Of a DNA stretch of 38,456 bases, positions 1 to 8,128 are shown one piece after another (position 1 is the stretch's first letter; the number at the start of each line of letters is the position of its first letter). The notes beneath the pieces were generated by a model. That model was not told the origin of the DNA and did not search any database. It worked only from the letters and a program-made list of their open reading frames with translations. A program made the translations under genes and the position numbers. This DNA is from Robbsia andropogonis. Its GTDB lineage: Bacteria > Pseudomonadota > Gammaproteobacteria > Burkholderiales > Burkholderiaceae. The DNA is taken from positions 1 through 38,456 of the forward strand of contig NZ_LAQU01000019.1 of the NCBI RefSeq assembly GCF_000970345.1, given 5' to 3'.

Positions 1-1
1 G

Positions 2-346
2 CGCGAATTCGATGAGGACGGTGGCGTGCCGGCGCGTCATGCACGCTACGCGACGCTCGCCGAGCACGTACGCCACGGTTTCGCCGCATTGGGCATCGAG
101 GCGTTGCTGCCCGCCGAACAGTCGTCGGTCGTGTTGCGCAGTTTTCGACTGCCCAAAGGGGTCGACTACGCCATGCTGCATGATGGCTTGAAAGCGGCCG
201 GTTTCGTGATTTACGCGGGCCAAGGCGCATTCTCCCGGACGATGTTCCGTATCTCGACAATGGGCGCGCTGACAATCGAAGACATGCAGCGCTTGATCGA
301 AGCCGTGGCGCGCATCCTGATGCAAGCCAAAAATCGCACCGCATGA
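2..346 (+). CDS. 2-aminoethylphosphonate-pyruvate transaminase-like, C-terminal part
   Basis: This is the 3' end of a class V (PLP fold type I) aminotransferase; its 5' end lies before the window. The frame is open from base 2. The visible 114 residues match the C-terminal small domain of the 2-aminoethylphosphonate-pyruvate transaminase family. That family moves the amino group of 2-aminoethylphosphonate to pyruvate during phosphonate breakdown or synthesis. Supporting stretches are the SSVVLRSFRLP segment, the GFVIYAGQG segment and the FRISTMG segment near the C-terminus. The PLP-binding lysine would lie upstream and cannot be seen. Related serine-pyruvate or alanine-glyoxylate transaminases are an alternative, because the small domains resemble one another. 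No phosphonate gene follows it. Confidence 0.72.
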   Translation, partial: REFDEDGGVPARHARYATLAEHVRHGFAALGIEALLPAEQSSVVLRSFRLPKGVDYAMLHDGLKAAGFVIYAGQGAFSRTMFRISTMGALTIEDMQRLIEAVARILMQAKNRTA

Positions 347-1304
347 GTGGTGCCGCTCCTCGCGCATGCCCGTGCGCCGCGCGGCCCGACGAGGCATGGA
401 GCGAAGCGCGAGGCACGTCTTTCAATCCTCCTCTCGGCAGCGCGTTCACATTGGACATGGCAGCGTTATTGATCAGCGCCGTCATGCCGCGTCATTTCGA
501 CGCACCCTGTCATTTCTCTAAATAAAAAAACAGGTCACGAAAAATTATTTTTTGTTGTTTTAACGTGCACTCCCGTCACTTGCGCACCCGTGCAACGAGG
601 GATTCAGTACGCCTCGAAAGGGCCATCCATGCAACATTGCTTTCATGGCATGGACGACCACAAGGCGAGCGATGAGATCTCCTACGGACATGTCACCAAG
701 CCGCGTCGGTAGATAGGCCAGATCGCCGGAGCAGATACAAAACGAGGGCGAGGCAAGGAGCCGAGTGCCGCATTGACGGCGATAAGGCGGATGAAGCCAT
801 ATCGCGCAAGGCCCATCAGGAAGTGGTCCCGCCGTACGCCGATGGCCGCCAGACGGCGTGCGCTGGGCAATGTCTTATCGGGAACGACGCCAAGGAAGAA
901 CACCCAGCACGGATGTGCACGGGTGTGACGCGTCGCGAAGACTCTCCGGTTTCTGGCCATCATCCGACCAGGCCAACCGTCCCGAACGTCAAAGCCACGA
1001 GAAGCCGTGTACAGCAGAGAGTGCTAATCGCTCGCTGTCGAGAAGCAAGAAAAAGGGGCGCAAATGTCAGAACATTTAGACCGTACCGCGCGAGATCGAG
1101 CACGGCCCAGGCAAAAATCGACGTCATGAACACGCGACGATTGCTGTTCGTCGTTGTAGAATCTCAGGGCTCGGCGAGACCCTTGCGGTCAATGTAGTGC
1201 CAGCATGTTTGGTAACGAACGCAAACCTCACGGCGCACGTTCAACGCCAATCTCAAAAGTTACATACCGTAACACTTCTTTTCACGTTTTTATAGATTAC
1301 GACG
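347..1304. other. Long stretch with no supported gene
   Basis: These 958 bases separate the aminotransferase from the winged-helix regulator. Bases 526-565 are markedly AT-rich, with A and T runs, and could hold a promoter or the end of a transcript. The rest is patchy in composition. Open frames exist on both strands, but none has a good ribosome binding site or a sequence I recognise. The last 50 bases hold the probable operator and promoter of the next gene, listed separately. Confidence 0.5.
1259..1296 (+). promoter_or_regulatory. Inverted repeat and possible promoter before the winged-helix gene
   Basis: A perfect interrupted palindrome, GTTAC-ATACC-GTAAC, lies at 1259-1273. A TATAGA hexamer that could be a -10 box lies at 1291-1296, which would place the -35 region on the right arm of the palindrome. 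The putative TTG start is at 1305, so a transcript from here would have almost no leader. The arrangement fits an operator that blocks the promoter, perhaps bound by the product of the adjacent gene. That regulatory link is inferred from position alone. Confidence 0.35.
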
Positions 1305-1655
1305 TTGAGCCGCCCCGCCGACATCTACTTACGCTTCCTTCGCCTCGCGGAAGCCATCAAGGGACTGCCGTCCTTGCCAGCCCTCGATCCGCTGGAGGAG
1401 CGCATCCTGCAATTGATTGCGCGTCGCCAGGATGCCCGAGAGCGCCTGTCCGTACGCGACATGATCGCATTGAGCGAGTTCGGCTCACCGACGATGCTGC
1501 ATCGTCGGTTGAAGTCGATGCGCGCGAAAGGCTGGATCATGTTGCTTGATACGGAAGACACTCGCCGCAAGCAACTCTCGCTGACACCGGCGGCGATGCA
1601 ACACCTCGACTCCTTGTCCCAATGCCTGGTCCAGGCTGTCGGAAAGCAAGCCTGA
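1305..1655 (+). CDS. Small winged-helix DNA-binding protein (MarR-like)
   Basis: The 116-residue product looks like a stand-alone winged helix-turn-helix domain. Residues about 27-60 form the first helices (an LDPLEERILQLIARR segment, then RLSVRDMIALSE). The probable recognition helix follows at about residues 62-76 (SPTMLHRRLKSMRAKGW). A wing with a DTEDTRRKQLSLT stretch comes next, then a C-terminal helix that could dimerise. This resembles the MarR family, although it is shorter than usual (about 140 residues). The start is a TTG: an in-frame stop at 1293 rules out any longer version, and no Shine-Dalgarno sequence is visible. The upstream palindrome suggests autoregulation. No target gene is evident, since the next gene is convergent. 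Confidence 0.7.
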   Translation: MSRPADIYLRFLRLAEAIKGLPSLPALDPLEERILQLIARRQDARERLSVRDMIALSEFGSPTMLHRRLKSMRAKGWIMLLDTEDTRRKQLSLTPAAMQHLDSLSQCLVQAVGKQA

Positions 1656-1727
1656 CACCCATGCGCCTGTCGGGCATCCGTGGGCGCAATCCGTCGGGCG
1701 TCGATAAGCCCGTGCCGTTCGGGCATA

Positions 1728-1973
1728 TCAGCCATCCCATTTTCGTGTATCGCGATTCAGGTCGGCGAAAAAGCGGGGAATCCATTCGTACTGGCGCAAT
1801 GGCGTCGCGTACTTATATTCTCGCGAATTGATCCACACTGCCATTTCGAGACTTTCCGCGCGTTCGTCTTCACTGTAGGCACGTACGTCGAAACCATCGG
1901 GGTGCAAACCATCCTTATGACAGTGTTCGGCAAAGTGTTGCTGCTGATCGGCGGGAACAGGTATTTCTCGCAT
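1728..1973 (-). CDS. Small hypothetical protein
   Basis: I do not recognise this 81-residue protein. The ATG at 1973 is chosen because a strong purine-rich ribosome binding site (GGAGAAGGA) lies 8 bases upstream on the minus strand. An upstream extension to 2051 would lack such a site. The product is hydrophilic and acidic in its middle, rich in Asp, Glu and Arg, with several aromatic residues near the C-terminus (WINSREYKYATP, then YEWIPRFF). It has no signal peptide or membrane segment, so it is probably cytoplasmic. It is convergent with the winged-helix gene, 72 bases apart. Confidence 0.6.
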   Translation of the reverse strand: MREIPVPADQQQHFAEHCHKDGLHPDGFDVRAYSEDERAESLEMAVWINSREYKYATPLRQYEWIPRFFADLNRDTRKWDG

Positions 1974-2851
1974 GATGCGTTTCCTTCTCCATGTCTCGTT
2001 GCACCTCTGATTATTCGGCGTGACACCGAATGCTTTGTTTGTCATCACCACGAACGCAGTGCACGTCGCGCGCTACGTCATCCCACCTCGAACCCCGTTC
2101 AACAAAAAATACGATGCCGTCATATCACTGAGATTTACGTAATATTTCGAGCATGATCGCACCGTTATCGCCTCTTTTTAGAAGCACGCCAGATCAACTA
2201 ACGCTAGAATGAGATGCGTTGGAAGAGCATCGAAACCGAGGCGAAGGCATGCGTGCAACAAAGGGCATCCCTGGCAACGGGCAACCGCCACGTGCACAGG
2301 ATCACCGGTAAGAAACAAACTCCGCGGCATCGACGGTGTTACAGCGATTTCCGTGCCCGGCCGCACTAGCAGGTCAGCATGCTTCGTATCGCGTAATGCG
2401 CGGCCCCACGTGGAACGCGTCCGATTCCAGGATGCCGCGTGCTCCCAAGGCAGAGGCCGAACGACGAGATCGCTGCATGCTTGGTACGAGGGTGGCAGCA
2501 ACGACGTAACCACTGTGAATTCTGTATGTCAATTCGCATGTGCGCCGGATTGGTCTTATAAAAAGCACACCTTACGGAAACAAGAGGCGATCGCGACCCA
2601 ATCTCATATCTCTGTCAAGGAACCCTTGGTAGATTTCTTACGAATGGCTGACAGTTTTTTTGAAGCGCGGTTAATATTGAGACTCACTGAGACATCGTTG
2701 AGACGTCGCCACAGCGCAGTTCGCATGCGGCACGCAATCGACGCCTCTCTTGCGAGAATTTGCGACAGCGCCGTGATGCCTTCATGCAAACGGCATGGCA
2801 ATGGATGGCATCAACTCGCCCCCCACTCAATCATTTGTCGAAGGAGCGAAC
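1974..2851. other. Long stretch with no supported gene
   Basis: These 878 bases lie between the small minus-strand gene and the beta-carbonic anhydrase, which are divergent, so promoters for both should be here. Bases 2100-2180 are AT-rich and include the palindrome TTACGTAA at 2135-2142. Bases 2678-2704 hold three phased TGAGAC hexamers, listed separately. Open frames at 2209-2874 (plus) and 2178-2513 (minus) overlap each other, have implausible composition (very rich in Arg, Cys and His) and lack ribosome binding sites, so I do not call them. Confidence 0.5.
2678..2704 (+). repeat. Three phased TGAGAC hexamers upstream of the carbonic anhydrase
   Basis: TGAGAC occurs at 2678-2683, 2688-2693 and 2699-2704, starting 10 and 11 bases apart, about one helical turn each. 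The array lies about 150 bases before the GTG start of the carbonic anhydrase. Direct repeats on one face of the helix are typical of regulator-binding sites, but no regulator can be named from the sequence. Confidence 0.35.
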
Positions 2852-3661
2852 GTGAAAACATTACATATTGGTAAACCGAGATTTTCAGCCCTGATGTCTT
2901 CTGCTGAAACAGATACATCAAGCGGCGGCCAGGCGTCTTCAAGGACGGCAGCCGCGCCGGCGCACACCACGAACGGTGCCTGTCACTGCGGCGCGGACCA
3001 TACCATCGAGTCCTTGCTTGACGGGGTCGCGCGTTTTCAGAACGACACCTTTCTTTCGCAACGCGCGGAATTCGAAGCATTGTCGGAAGGTCAGGCGCCA
3101 CATACCTTATTTATCACTTGTGCCGATAGTCGCGTGGCCCCGGAGCTGATCACCGGTGCCCGCCCCGGCGAAATATTCGTCTGTCGCAACATCGGCAACA
3201 TCGTGCCGGCGTACGGTGAGATGTTAGGGGGTGTATCAGCCGTGATCGAATATGCGGTACTGGCGCTGAAAGTAAAGCACATCGTCGTATGCGGTCACAC
3301 GAACTGTGGCGCAATGAAGGCATTGAGCGCCGGTCCGCATTTATTGAATGAGTCAATGCCGACCGTTCGTGCCTGGCTGCGCAATGCGGAGTCGGCGCGC
3401 TCCGTTTTGATGGCAACGCACGGCGAGGAAGCCATCACCGACCATGATGCCCTTGCCTTTGAGAACGTGTCGACACAGTTAACGCATTTGCGCACCCATC
3501 CGTCGGTTGCGGCGCGGCTTGCGGATGGCTCGTTGCAGATACATGGGTGGGTCTTCAATATCGGAGGCCCCCGCGTCGCGGTCCGTGACCACAACGGCGT
3601 CTGGCATAGCGATATACGCGGCAGCACATCCGATGTGGCGGCAATCGAGACGGCGAGCTGA
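2852..3661 (+). CDS. Beta-class carbonic anhydrase
   Basis: This cytoplasmic zinc enzyme hydrates CO2 to bicarbonate. The motif CADSRV supplies zinc ligand Cys90 and the catalytic Asp92-Arg94 pair. HTNCGAMKA supplies the other zinc ligands, His149 and Cys152. The GTG at 2852 is chosen because AAGGAG stands 5 bases before it; an in-frame upstream start at 2795 has no such site. The product is 269 residues, longer than the usual 200-230, owing to an N-terminal segment of about 45 residues rich in Ser, Thr and Ala before the conserved core begins (CHCGADHTIESLLDG). The segment does not look like a signal peptide. The bestrophin-like channel gene follows in the same direction about 80 bases on; bestrophins and carbonic anhydrases could cooperate in bicarbonate handling, but that is inference. 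Confidence 0.95.
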   Translation: MKTLHIGKPRFSALMSSAETDTSSGGQASSRTAAAPAHTTNGACHCGADHTIESLLDGVARFQNDTFLSQRAEFEALSEGQAPHTLFITCADSRVAPELITGARPGEIFVCRNIGNIVPAYGEMLGGVSAVIEYAVLALKVKHIVVCGHTNCGAMKALSAGPHLLNESMPTVRAWLRNAESARSVLMATHGEEAITDHDALAFENVSTQLTHLRTHPSVAARLADGSLQIHGWVFNIGGPRVAVRDHNGVWHSDIRGSTSDVAAIETAS

Positions 3662-3740
3662 ACGCCCGCGCTGATCCGAGGCGACTTGGCATGCACGCCG
3701 CCGCCCGACCTTGCGCGGGCGCCATGCCAGGGGCCGCACA

Positions 3741-4670
3741 ATGCTTACCAAGCAGGAATCGATCATGGTGATCTTGCAAAATTCCCGGTTGCCCTCGCTG
3801 CTTCAATATGTCGGGTGGCAATTGGCATCGCTGTTCATATGGGACGTGTTCGTCGTGATAATGTACACGCTCTATGCCGACGATATCGGCGTGCGCCTGC
3901 CCGCGTTACCGGTGACCTTGTTCGGCTCGGCGCTGGTGCTGTTCCTGAGCCTGCGCAACAACGCCGCCTATGCAAGGTGGTGGGAAGCCCGCACCTTATG
4001 GGGCGCCGTTGTCAATTCCTCGCGCAGCTTTGCGCGAGAAGCGCTCACCTTGATCGCCGATACACCGGAAAGCCGAGAACTAAGGCGCACACTCGTCATA
4101 CGGCAAATCGCCTATGCCAGCGCATTGCGACTGCACTTGCTGAAGAAGCGGTCCCCGGACATGCTAGCGAATATCGACGGCCTGGATATCGAAGAGCAAC
4201 GTCACCTGACCGCCCATACCAATGTGCCCAACGCGATCCTGACGCGTCACGGCCAGGATGTCTCCGAGGCATGGCGTGCCGGTTGGATGAATCGATTCGA
4301 CCGCGTGCGCCTGGAATCGACAATGGTGGATCTGTCGAACGCGCAAGGGGGTCTCGAACGGATCTGCAACACGCCCCTTCCGAAGCAATATGCTCAGTAC
4401 CCAAAGCTTTTCGTCTCGGCATTCTGCGTGATCATGCCATTGGGGCTGGTGGACAGCCTGGGGATCTATACGCCGCTGGCTTCCACACTCGTTGGCTTCA
4501 TGCTGATGACGATGGAGAAAATGGGACACGATTTACAGGACCCGTTCAGCAATAACGTGCACGACGTGCCCATGGCATCGATCTGCCGCACTATTCAGAT
4601 CGACCTGCTTGAATCCATCGGCGATCGTGCACCGTCGCCGGCGAAATCAGTCAAGGGCGTGCTGTGGTGA
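3741..4670 (+). CDS. Bestrophin-like anion channel family protein (UPF0187)
   Basis: The product of 309 residues belongs to the bacterial bestrophin homologues, pentameric inner-membrane channels. Recognisable features are the hydrophobic helices near the N-terminus (about residues 22-40 and 48-62), the signature LRNNAAYARWWEARTLWG after the second helix, and the C-terminal pair of helices (VSAFCVIMPLGLVDSLGIYTP, then TLVGFMLMTMEKMG) followed by the DLQDPF motif and the CRTIQIDLL segment. Family members usually have 10-20 residues before the first helix, which favours ATG 3741 (AGGGG 7 bases upstream) over ATG 3765, itself also preceded by AGGA. Ion selectivity varies within the family and cannot be read here. 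It lies about 80 bases after the carbonic anhydrase gene and may be cotranscribed with it. Confidence 0.85.
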   Translation: MLTKQESIMVILQNSRLPSLLQYVGWQLASLFIWDVFVVIMYTLYADDIGVRLPALPVTLFGSALVLFLSLRNNAAYARWWEARTLWGAVVNSSRSFAREALTLIADTPESRELRRTLVIRQIAYASALRLHLLKKRSPDMLANIDGLDIEEQRHLTAHTNVPNAILTRHGQDVSEAWRAGWMNRFDRVRLESTMVDLSNAQGGLERICNTPLPKQYAQYPKLFVSAFCVIMPLGLVDSLGIYTPLASTLVGFMLMTMEKMGHDLQDPFSNNVHDVPMASICRTIQIDLLESIGDRAPSPAKSVKGVLW

Positions 4671-4963
4671 CATGGCTGCCGTGGCGCGGTGCATGCTTTT
4701 TTCAATAGCGTGCAGCACCTTATTGTGCTTCCTGTCATGCACGGGCACCAGGCGGCATTGCTGCTGGCGCTTGATAGTGCACGCATGCGAATGAGAAAGC
4801 CTGCAGAGGGACGCGGGCCGCGCATCCTTGGACCGATGACCAGCCTTCTGGCCAGCATTGCCTTCGATCGTTCGGCATAGTCTGCTGCTGATGTACCATG
4901 TCGAGATTCGTGGCGGGTGATAATTGATTCCCCGCCCGCAGACGACAGACGTATAAAGGCTTC

Positions 4964-7900
4964 ATGGCAAAAAACGTGACAGATCAAGGCGGTTGCGCGG
5001 ACACCCTCGCTGGCCACACGCCGATGATGCGTCAATATTGGACGCTGAAACAGGGCTACCCGGAGACCTTGCTCTTCTATCGGATGGGCGACTTCTACGA
5101 GTTGTTTTACGAAGACGCGGTCAAGGCGGCGCGTCTGCTCGATCTTACCCTGACGCAACGCGGCAATTCGAACGGCGAACCGATCAAGATGGCCGGCGTG
5201 CCGCACCACGCCGTAGAGCAATATCTGGCCAAGCTGGTCAAACTTGGTGAATCGGTCGCGATTTGCGAGCAGATCGGCGACCCGGCGACATCCAAGGGGC
5301 CGGTCGAGCGGAAAGTAGTCCGTGTGGTCACCCCCGGTACGTTGACCGATGCCGCACTCCTCGCGGACAAGCGCGATGCCTATTTGATGGCGTTGTCGTT
5401 CATCAGCCCCAAACGCGGCCAGAGCGCGGTCCTGGGCATTGCCTGGCTCAATCTGGCGAGCGGTGCCTTGCGCTTGAGCGAAGTGGCGCCCTCGGCATTA
5501 GGCGCGCTGCTGGAACGGGTACGGCCCGCCGAAACATTGGTCGCGGACGCCGATTTGCCGCCCGAATGGGCCGCCATCGTCGCGAACAACAGCGGTACAA
5601 CCGGGGGGACGAGCAGTGCCGGCAAGGTTACCCGCGTACCGGCCTGGCATTTCGAGGCCCGAAACGGGCAGGAACGGCTCTGCCAGCAATTGGGAGTCGT
5701 TTCGCTGGACGCCTTCAATGCACAGCGCATGCAAGCGGCCGCCGGCGCCGCCGGCGCATTGCTGATCTATGCCAATGCGACGCAAGGCCGAGACCTGACG
5801 CACATCCAAACCCTGAAGGTCGAGCATGACGCCGAATTCATCGGTCTGGACCCGGCCACCCGGCGCAATCTCGAATTGACCGAGACACTACGCGGCACCG
5901 ATTCGCCGACCCTGATGTCACTACTTGACACCTGCGGTTCATCGATGGGCAGCCGCCTGTTGCGCCATTGGCTGCATCATGCGCCGCGCGACCAGCGAAT
6001 CGCGCGATTCCGCCACGACGCGGTACAGGCGTTTCTCGATCCGCAACGCATCGGCGCCACCCCGGATCCGCACATCGGCGAGCACGCCGCTTTCGGCACG
6101 ATCCGGCAGACGCTGGCGCGCATCGCCGATGTCGAGCGTATTACCGCACGCATCGCACTGCAAAGCGCTCGGCCGCGCGACTTATCCAGTTTGCGTGAGA
6201 CGCTCGCCGCACTGCCGGTATTGCAAGACGTGCTGCGAGGCTTTGTCGCACCGGAACACTGGTCGGCGGCACGCGGCGAGCAGCAAGATCACACGGTCAC
6301 GACGACGTCCCTTGCAGGCACCGATGGCGATGACGCATTCGATGCCGACAACCAGGGAACGACGGATGTCGCCGGTCATATCGACTGCGATACACAATCG
6401 CGTCGCGCCGATGAGGAAGGCAACGGTGCTGAAGACAAGCTCGATCGCCCCTTGCTTGCCGCGTTGCTGCGCGCGCTTGCACCGCCGCTGGAAACCATCG
6501 CCCTGCTGCGCGATGCCGTGGCCGACGAGCCGGCAGCCATGGTTCGCGACGGTGGCGTCATCGCGCGCGGTTATGATGCACAGCTCGATGAACTGCGAGA
6601 CATCTCGGAAAACTGCTCGCAATTCCTGATCGATCTCGAAACGCGAGAGCGCGCCCGTACCGGGATCGCGAACCTTCGCGTCGAGTACAACCGCGTCCAC
6701 GGCTTTTATATCGAAGTCACGCGCGGACAGACGGACAAGGTACCGGACGATTATCGTCGACGTCAGACGATGAAAAATGCCGAGCGTTATATCACGCCTG
6801 AACTCAAGACATTCGAAGACAAAGCGTTGTCGGCACAGGAACGCGCGTTGTCGCGCGAAAAGTTGCTGTATGACAGGCTGCTCTCGGCCCTGCTCGCGCA
6901 TATCCCGGCATGCCAGCGCGTGGCTGATGCGCTGGCGCACCTGGACGTGATTGCGACGTTTGCGGAACGCGCGCGCACATTGGGTTGGCAGGCGCCGTCG
7001 CTGGTCGACGCGCCGGGCATCCACATCGTTGCTGGGCGGCACCCCGTTGTCGAGGCGCAGATCGAGCAATTCATCGCCAACGATTGCCTGCTCTCAGATC
7101 AACGGCGCATGCTGCTGGTGACCGGCCCGAACATGGGCGGTAAATCCACGTTCATGCGGCAAACAGCGCTCATCGTGCTGCTCGCCTATGTTGGTAGCTT
7201 CGTACCCGCGGATCGCGCGACGCTCGGCCCGGTAGATCGCGTCTTCACCCGGATCGGCGCATCCGATGACCTTGCTGGTGGACGTTCGACCTTCATGGTC
7301 GAGATGACCGAGGCAGCCGCCATACTGAACAACGCAAGCGAACATAGCCTTGTCCTGATGGACGAAATTGGCCGTGGAACGTCGACATTCGACGGACTCG
7401 CGCTGGCATGGTCGATCGCCCGGCACCTGCTCTCGCACAATCGCTGTTTCACCCTGTTTGCCACGCATTATTTCGAACTGACGCAGTTGCCGGAACAGTT
7501 CGCGCAAGCAGCCAACGTGCATCTGAGCGCAGTCGAGCACGACAAGGGCATTGTCTTTCTTCATACCGTCTCGGAAGGTCCCGCAAGTCAGAGCTATGGC
7601 TTGCAGGTGGCGCAACTGGCGGGCGTCCCGCCTGCGGTGATTCGTGCCGCACGCAAGCGCCTGAGTGAACTCGAACGCCAATCCGCGGGCAATACGCGCC
7701 AGGTCGTGCCGCAACTCGACCTCTTCGCGGCGCGTCCAATAGAGGAAGCGGAAGAAGCGGAATGGGATCGCGTCGAGTGGGAAGCGGCGGAGCCTGGCGC
7801 GGCTTATCCCGCACAATCCGGAAACGGCAATCGCCATGCGCCTCAAACACGCGTTCCCGGCATGCCGCAAGGGCGTGCTGCGTCGAAGGCGTCTGACGAT

Positions 7901-8128
7901 CATGGCGACGACCCGGATCAGCATGCAAGGCAACCGGCACGACACGCCGCATTACTGGCGCGACTGGCCGCGATGCAACCGGATGATCTCCGCCCCAAGG
8001 AAGCACTCGATCTCTTGTATGAGTTGCGCGCGCTCTACGACAGTGAAGCCGATACAGCCGCCAATCCAGCTCCTGGACCGAAAGGCGCCTCGCTGCCGCG
8101 AGCACAGGGAAACCCGATCACACCGTGA
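4964..8128 (+). CDS. mutS: DNA mismatch repair protein MutS
   Basis: MutS binds base mismatches and, with MutL, starts repair of replication errors. The mismatch-reading Phe-X-Glu motif is Phe44-Tyr-Glu46 in [12 protein letters not shown]. Walker A (GPNMGGKST) spans residues 721-729, and the [14 protein letters not shown] Walker B/signature follows. QLDLF at 917-921 matches the beta-clamp-binding consensus. The last 30 residues match the C-terminal tetramer-forming helices. At 1054 residues it is about 200 longer than E. coli MutS. Roughly 50 extra residues, rich in Asp, Gly and Thr, lie at about 439-490, near the lever/clamp junction. A further long acidic and low-complexity linker lies between the clamp motif and the C-terminal helix. 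The ATG at 4964 has a modest AAAGG site. The stop overlaps the next gene's start (GTGA). Confidence 0.98.
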   Translation: MAKNVTDQGGCADTLAGHTPMMRQYWTLKQGYPETLLFYRMGDFYELFYEDAVKAARLLDLTLTQRGNSNGEPIKMAGVPHHAVEQYLAKLVKLGESVAICEQIGDPATSKGPVERKVVRVVTPGTLTDAALLADKRDAYLMALSFISPKRGQSAVLGIAWLNLASGALRLSEVAPSALGALLERVRPAETLVADADLPPEWAAIVANNSGTTGGTSSAGKVTRVPAWHFEARNGQERLCQQLGVVSLDAFNAQRMQAAAGAAGALLIYANATQGRDLTHIQTLKVEHDAEFIGLDPATRRNLELTETLRGTDSPTLMSLLDTCGSSMGSRLLRHWLHHAPRDQRIARFRHDAVQAFLDPQRIGATPDPHIGEHAAFGTIRQTLARIADVERITARIALQSARPRDLSSLRETLAALPVLQDVLRGFVAPEHWSAARGEQQDHTVTTTSLAGTDGDDAFDADNQGTTDVAGHIDCDTQSRRADEEGNGAEDKLDRPLLAALLRALAPPLETIALLRDAVADEPAAMVRDGGVIARGYDAQLDELRDISENCSQFLIDLETRERARTGIANLRVEYNRVHGFYIEVTRGQTDKVPDDYRRRQTMKNAERYITPELKTFEDKALSAQERALSREKLLYDRLLSALLAHIPACQRVADALAHLDVIATFAERARTLGWQAPSLVDAPGIHIVAGRHPVVEAQIEQFIANDCLLSDQRRMLLVTGPNMGGKSTFMRQTALIVLLAYVGSFVPADRATLGPVDRVFTRIGASDDLAGGRSTFMVEMTEAAAILNNASEHSLVLMDEIGRGTSTFDGLALAWSIARHLLSHNRCFTLFATHYFELTQLPEQFAQAANVHLSAVEHDKGIVFLHTVSEGPASQSYGLQVAQLAGVPPAVIRAARKRLSELERQSAGNTRQVVPQLDLFAARPIEEAEEAEWDRVEWEAAEPGAAYPAQSGNGNRHAPQTRVPGMPQGRAASKASDDHGDDPDQHARQPARHAALLARLAAMQPDDLRPKEALDLLYELRALYDSEADTAANPAPGPKGASLPRAQGNPITP

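Noticed and set aside
343-525. 60-codon frame that overlaps the aminotransferase stop by an ATGA
   Set aside because: The overlap is suggestive of coupling, but the product has no recognisable features and there is no support from composition.
682-963. 93-codon minus-strand frame with a WVFFLGVVPDKT stretch that recalls TMEM165/UPF0016 transporters
   Set aside because: The supposed membrane segments carry many Arg residues, the rest of the family is missing, and there is no start signal. It might be a decayed remnant, but the match is too weak to call.
2209-2874. 221-codon plus-strand frame before the carbonic anhydrase
   Set aside because: It runs into the carbonic anhydrase start in another frame and has implausible Arg, Cys and His-rich composition without a ribosome binding site.
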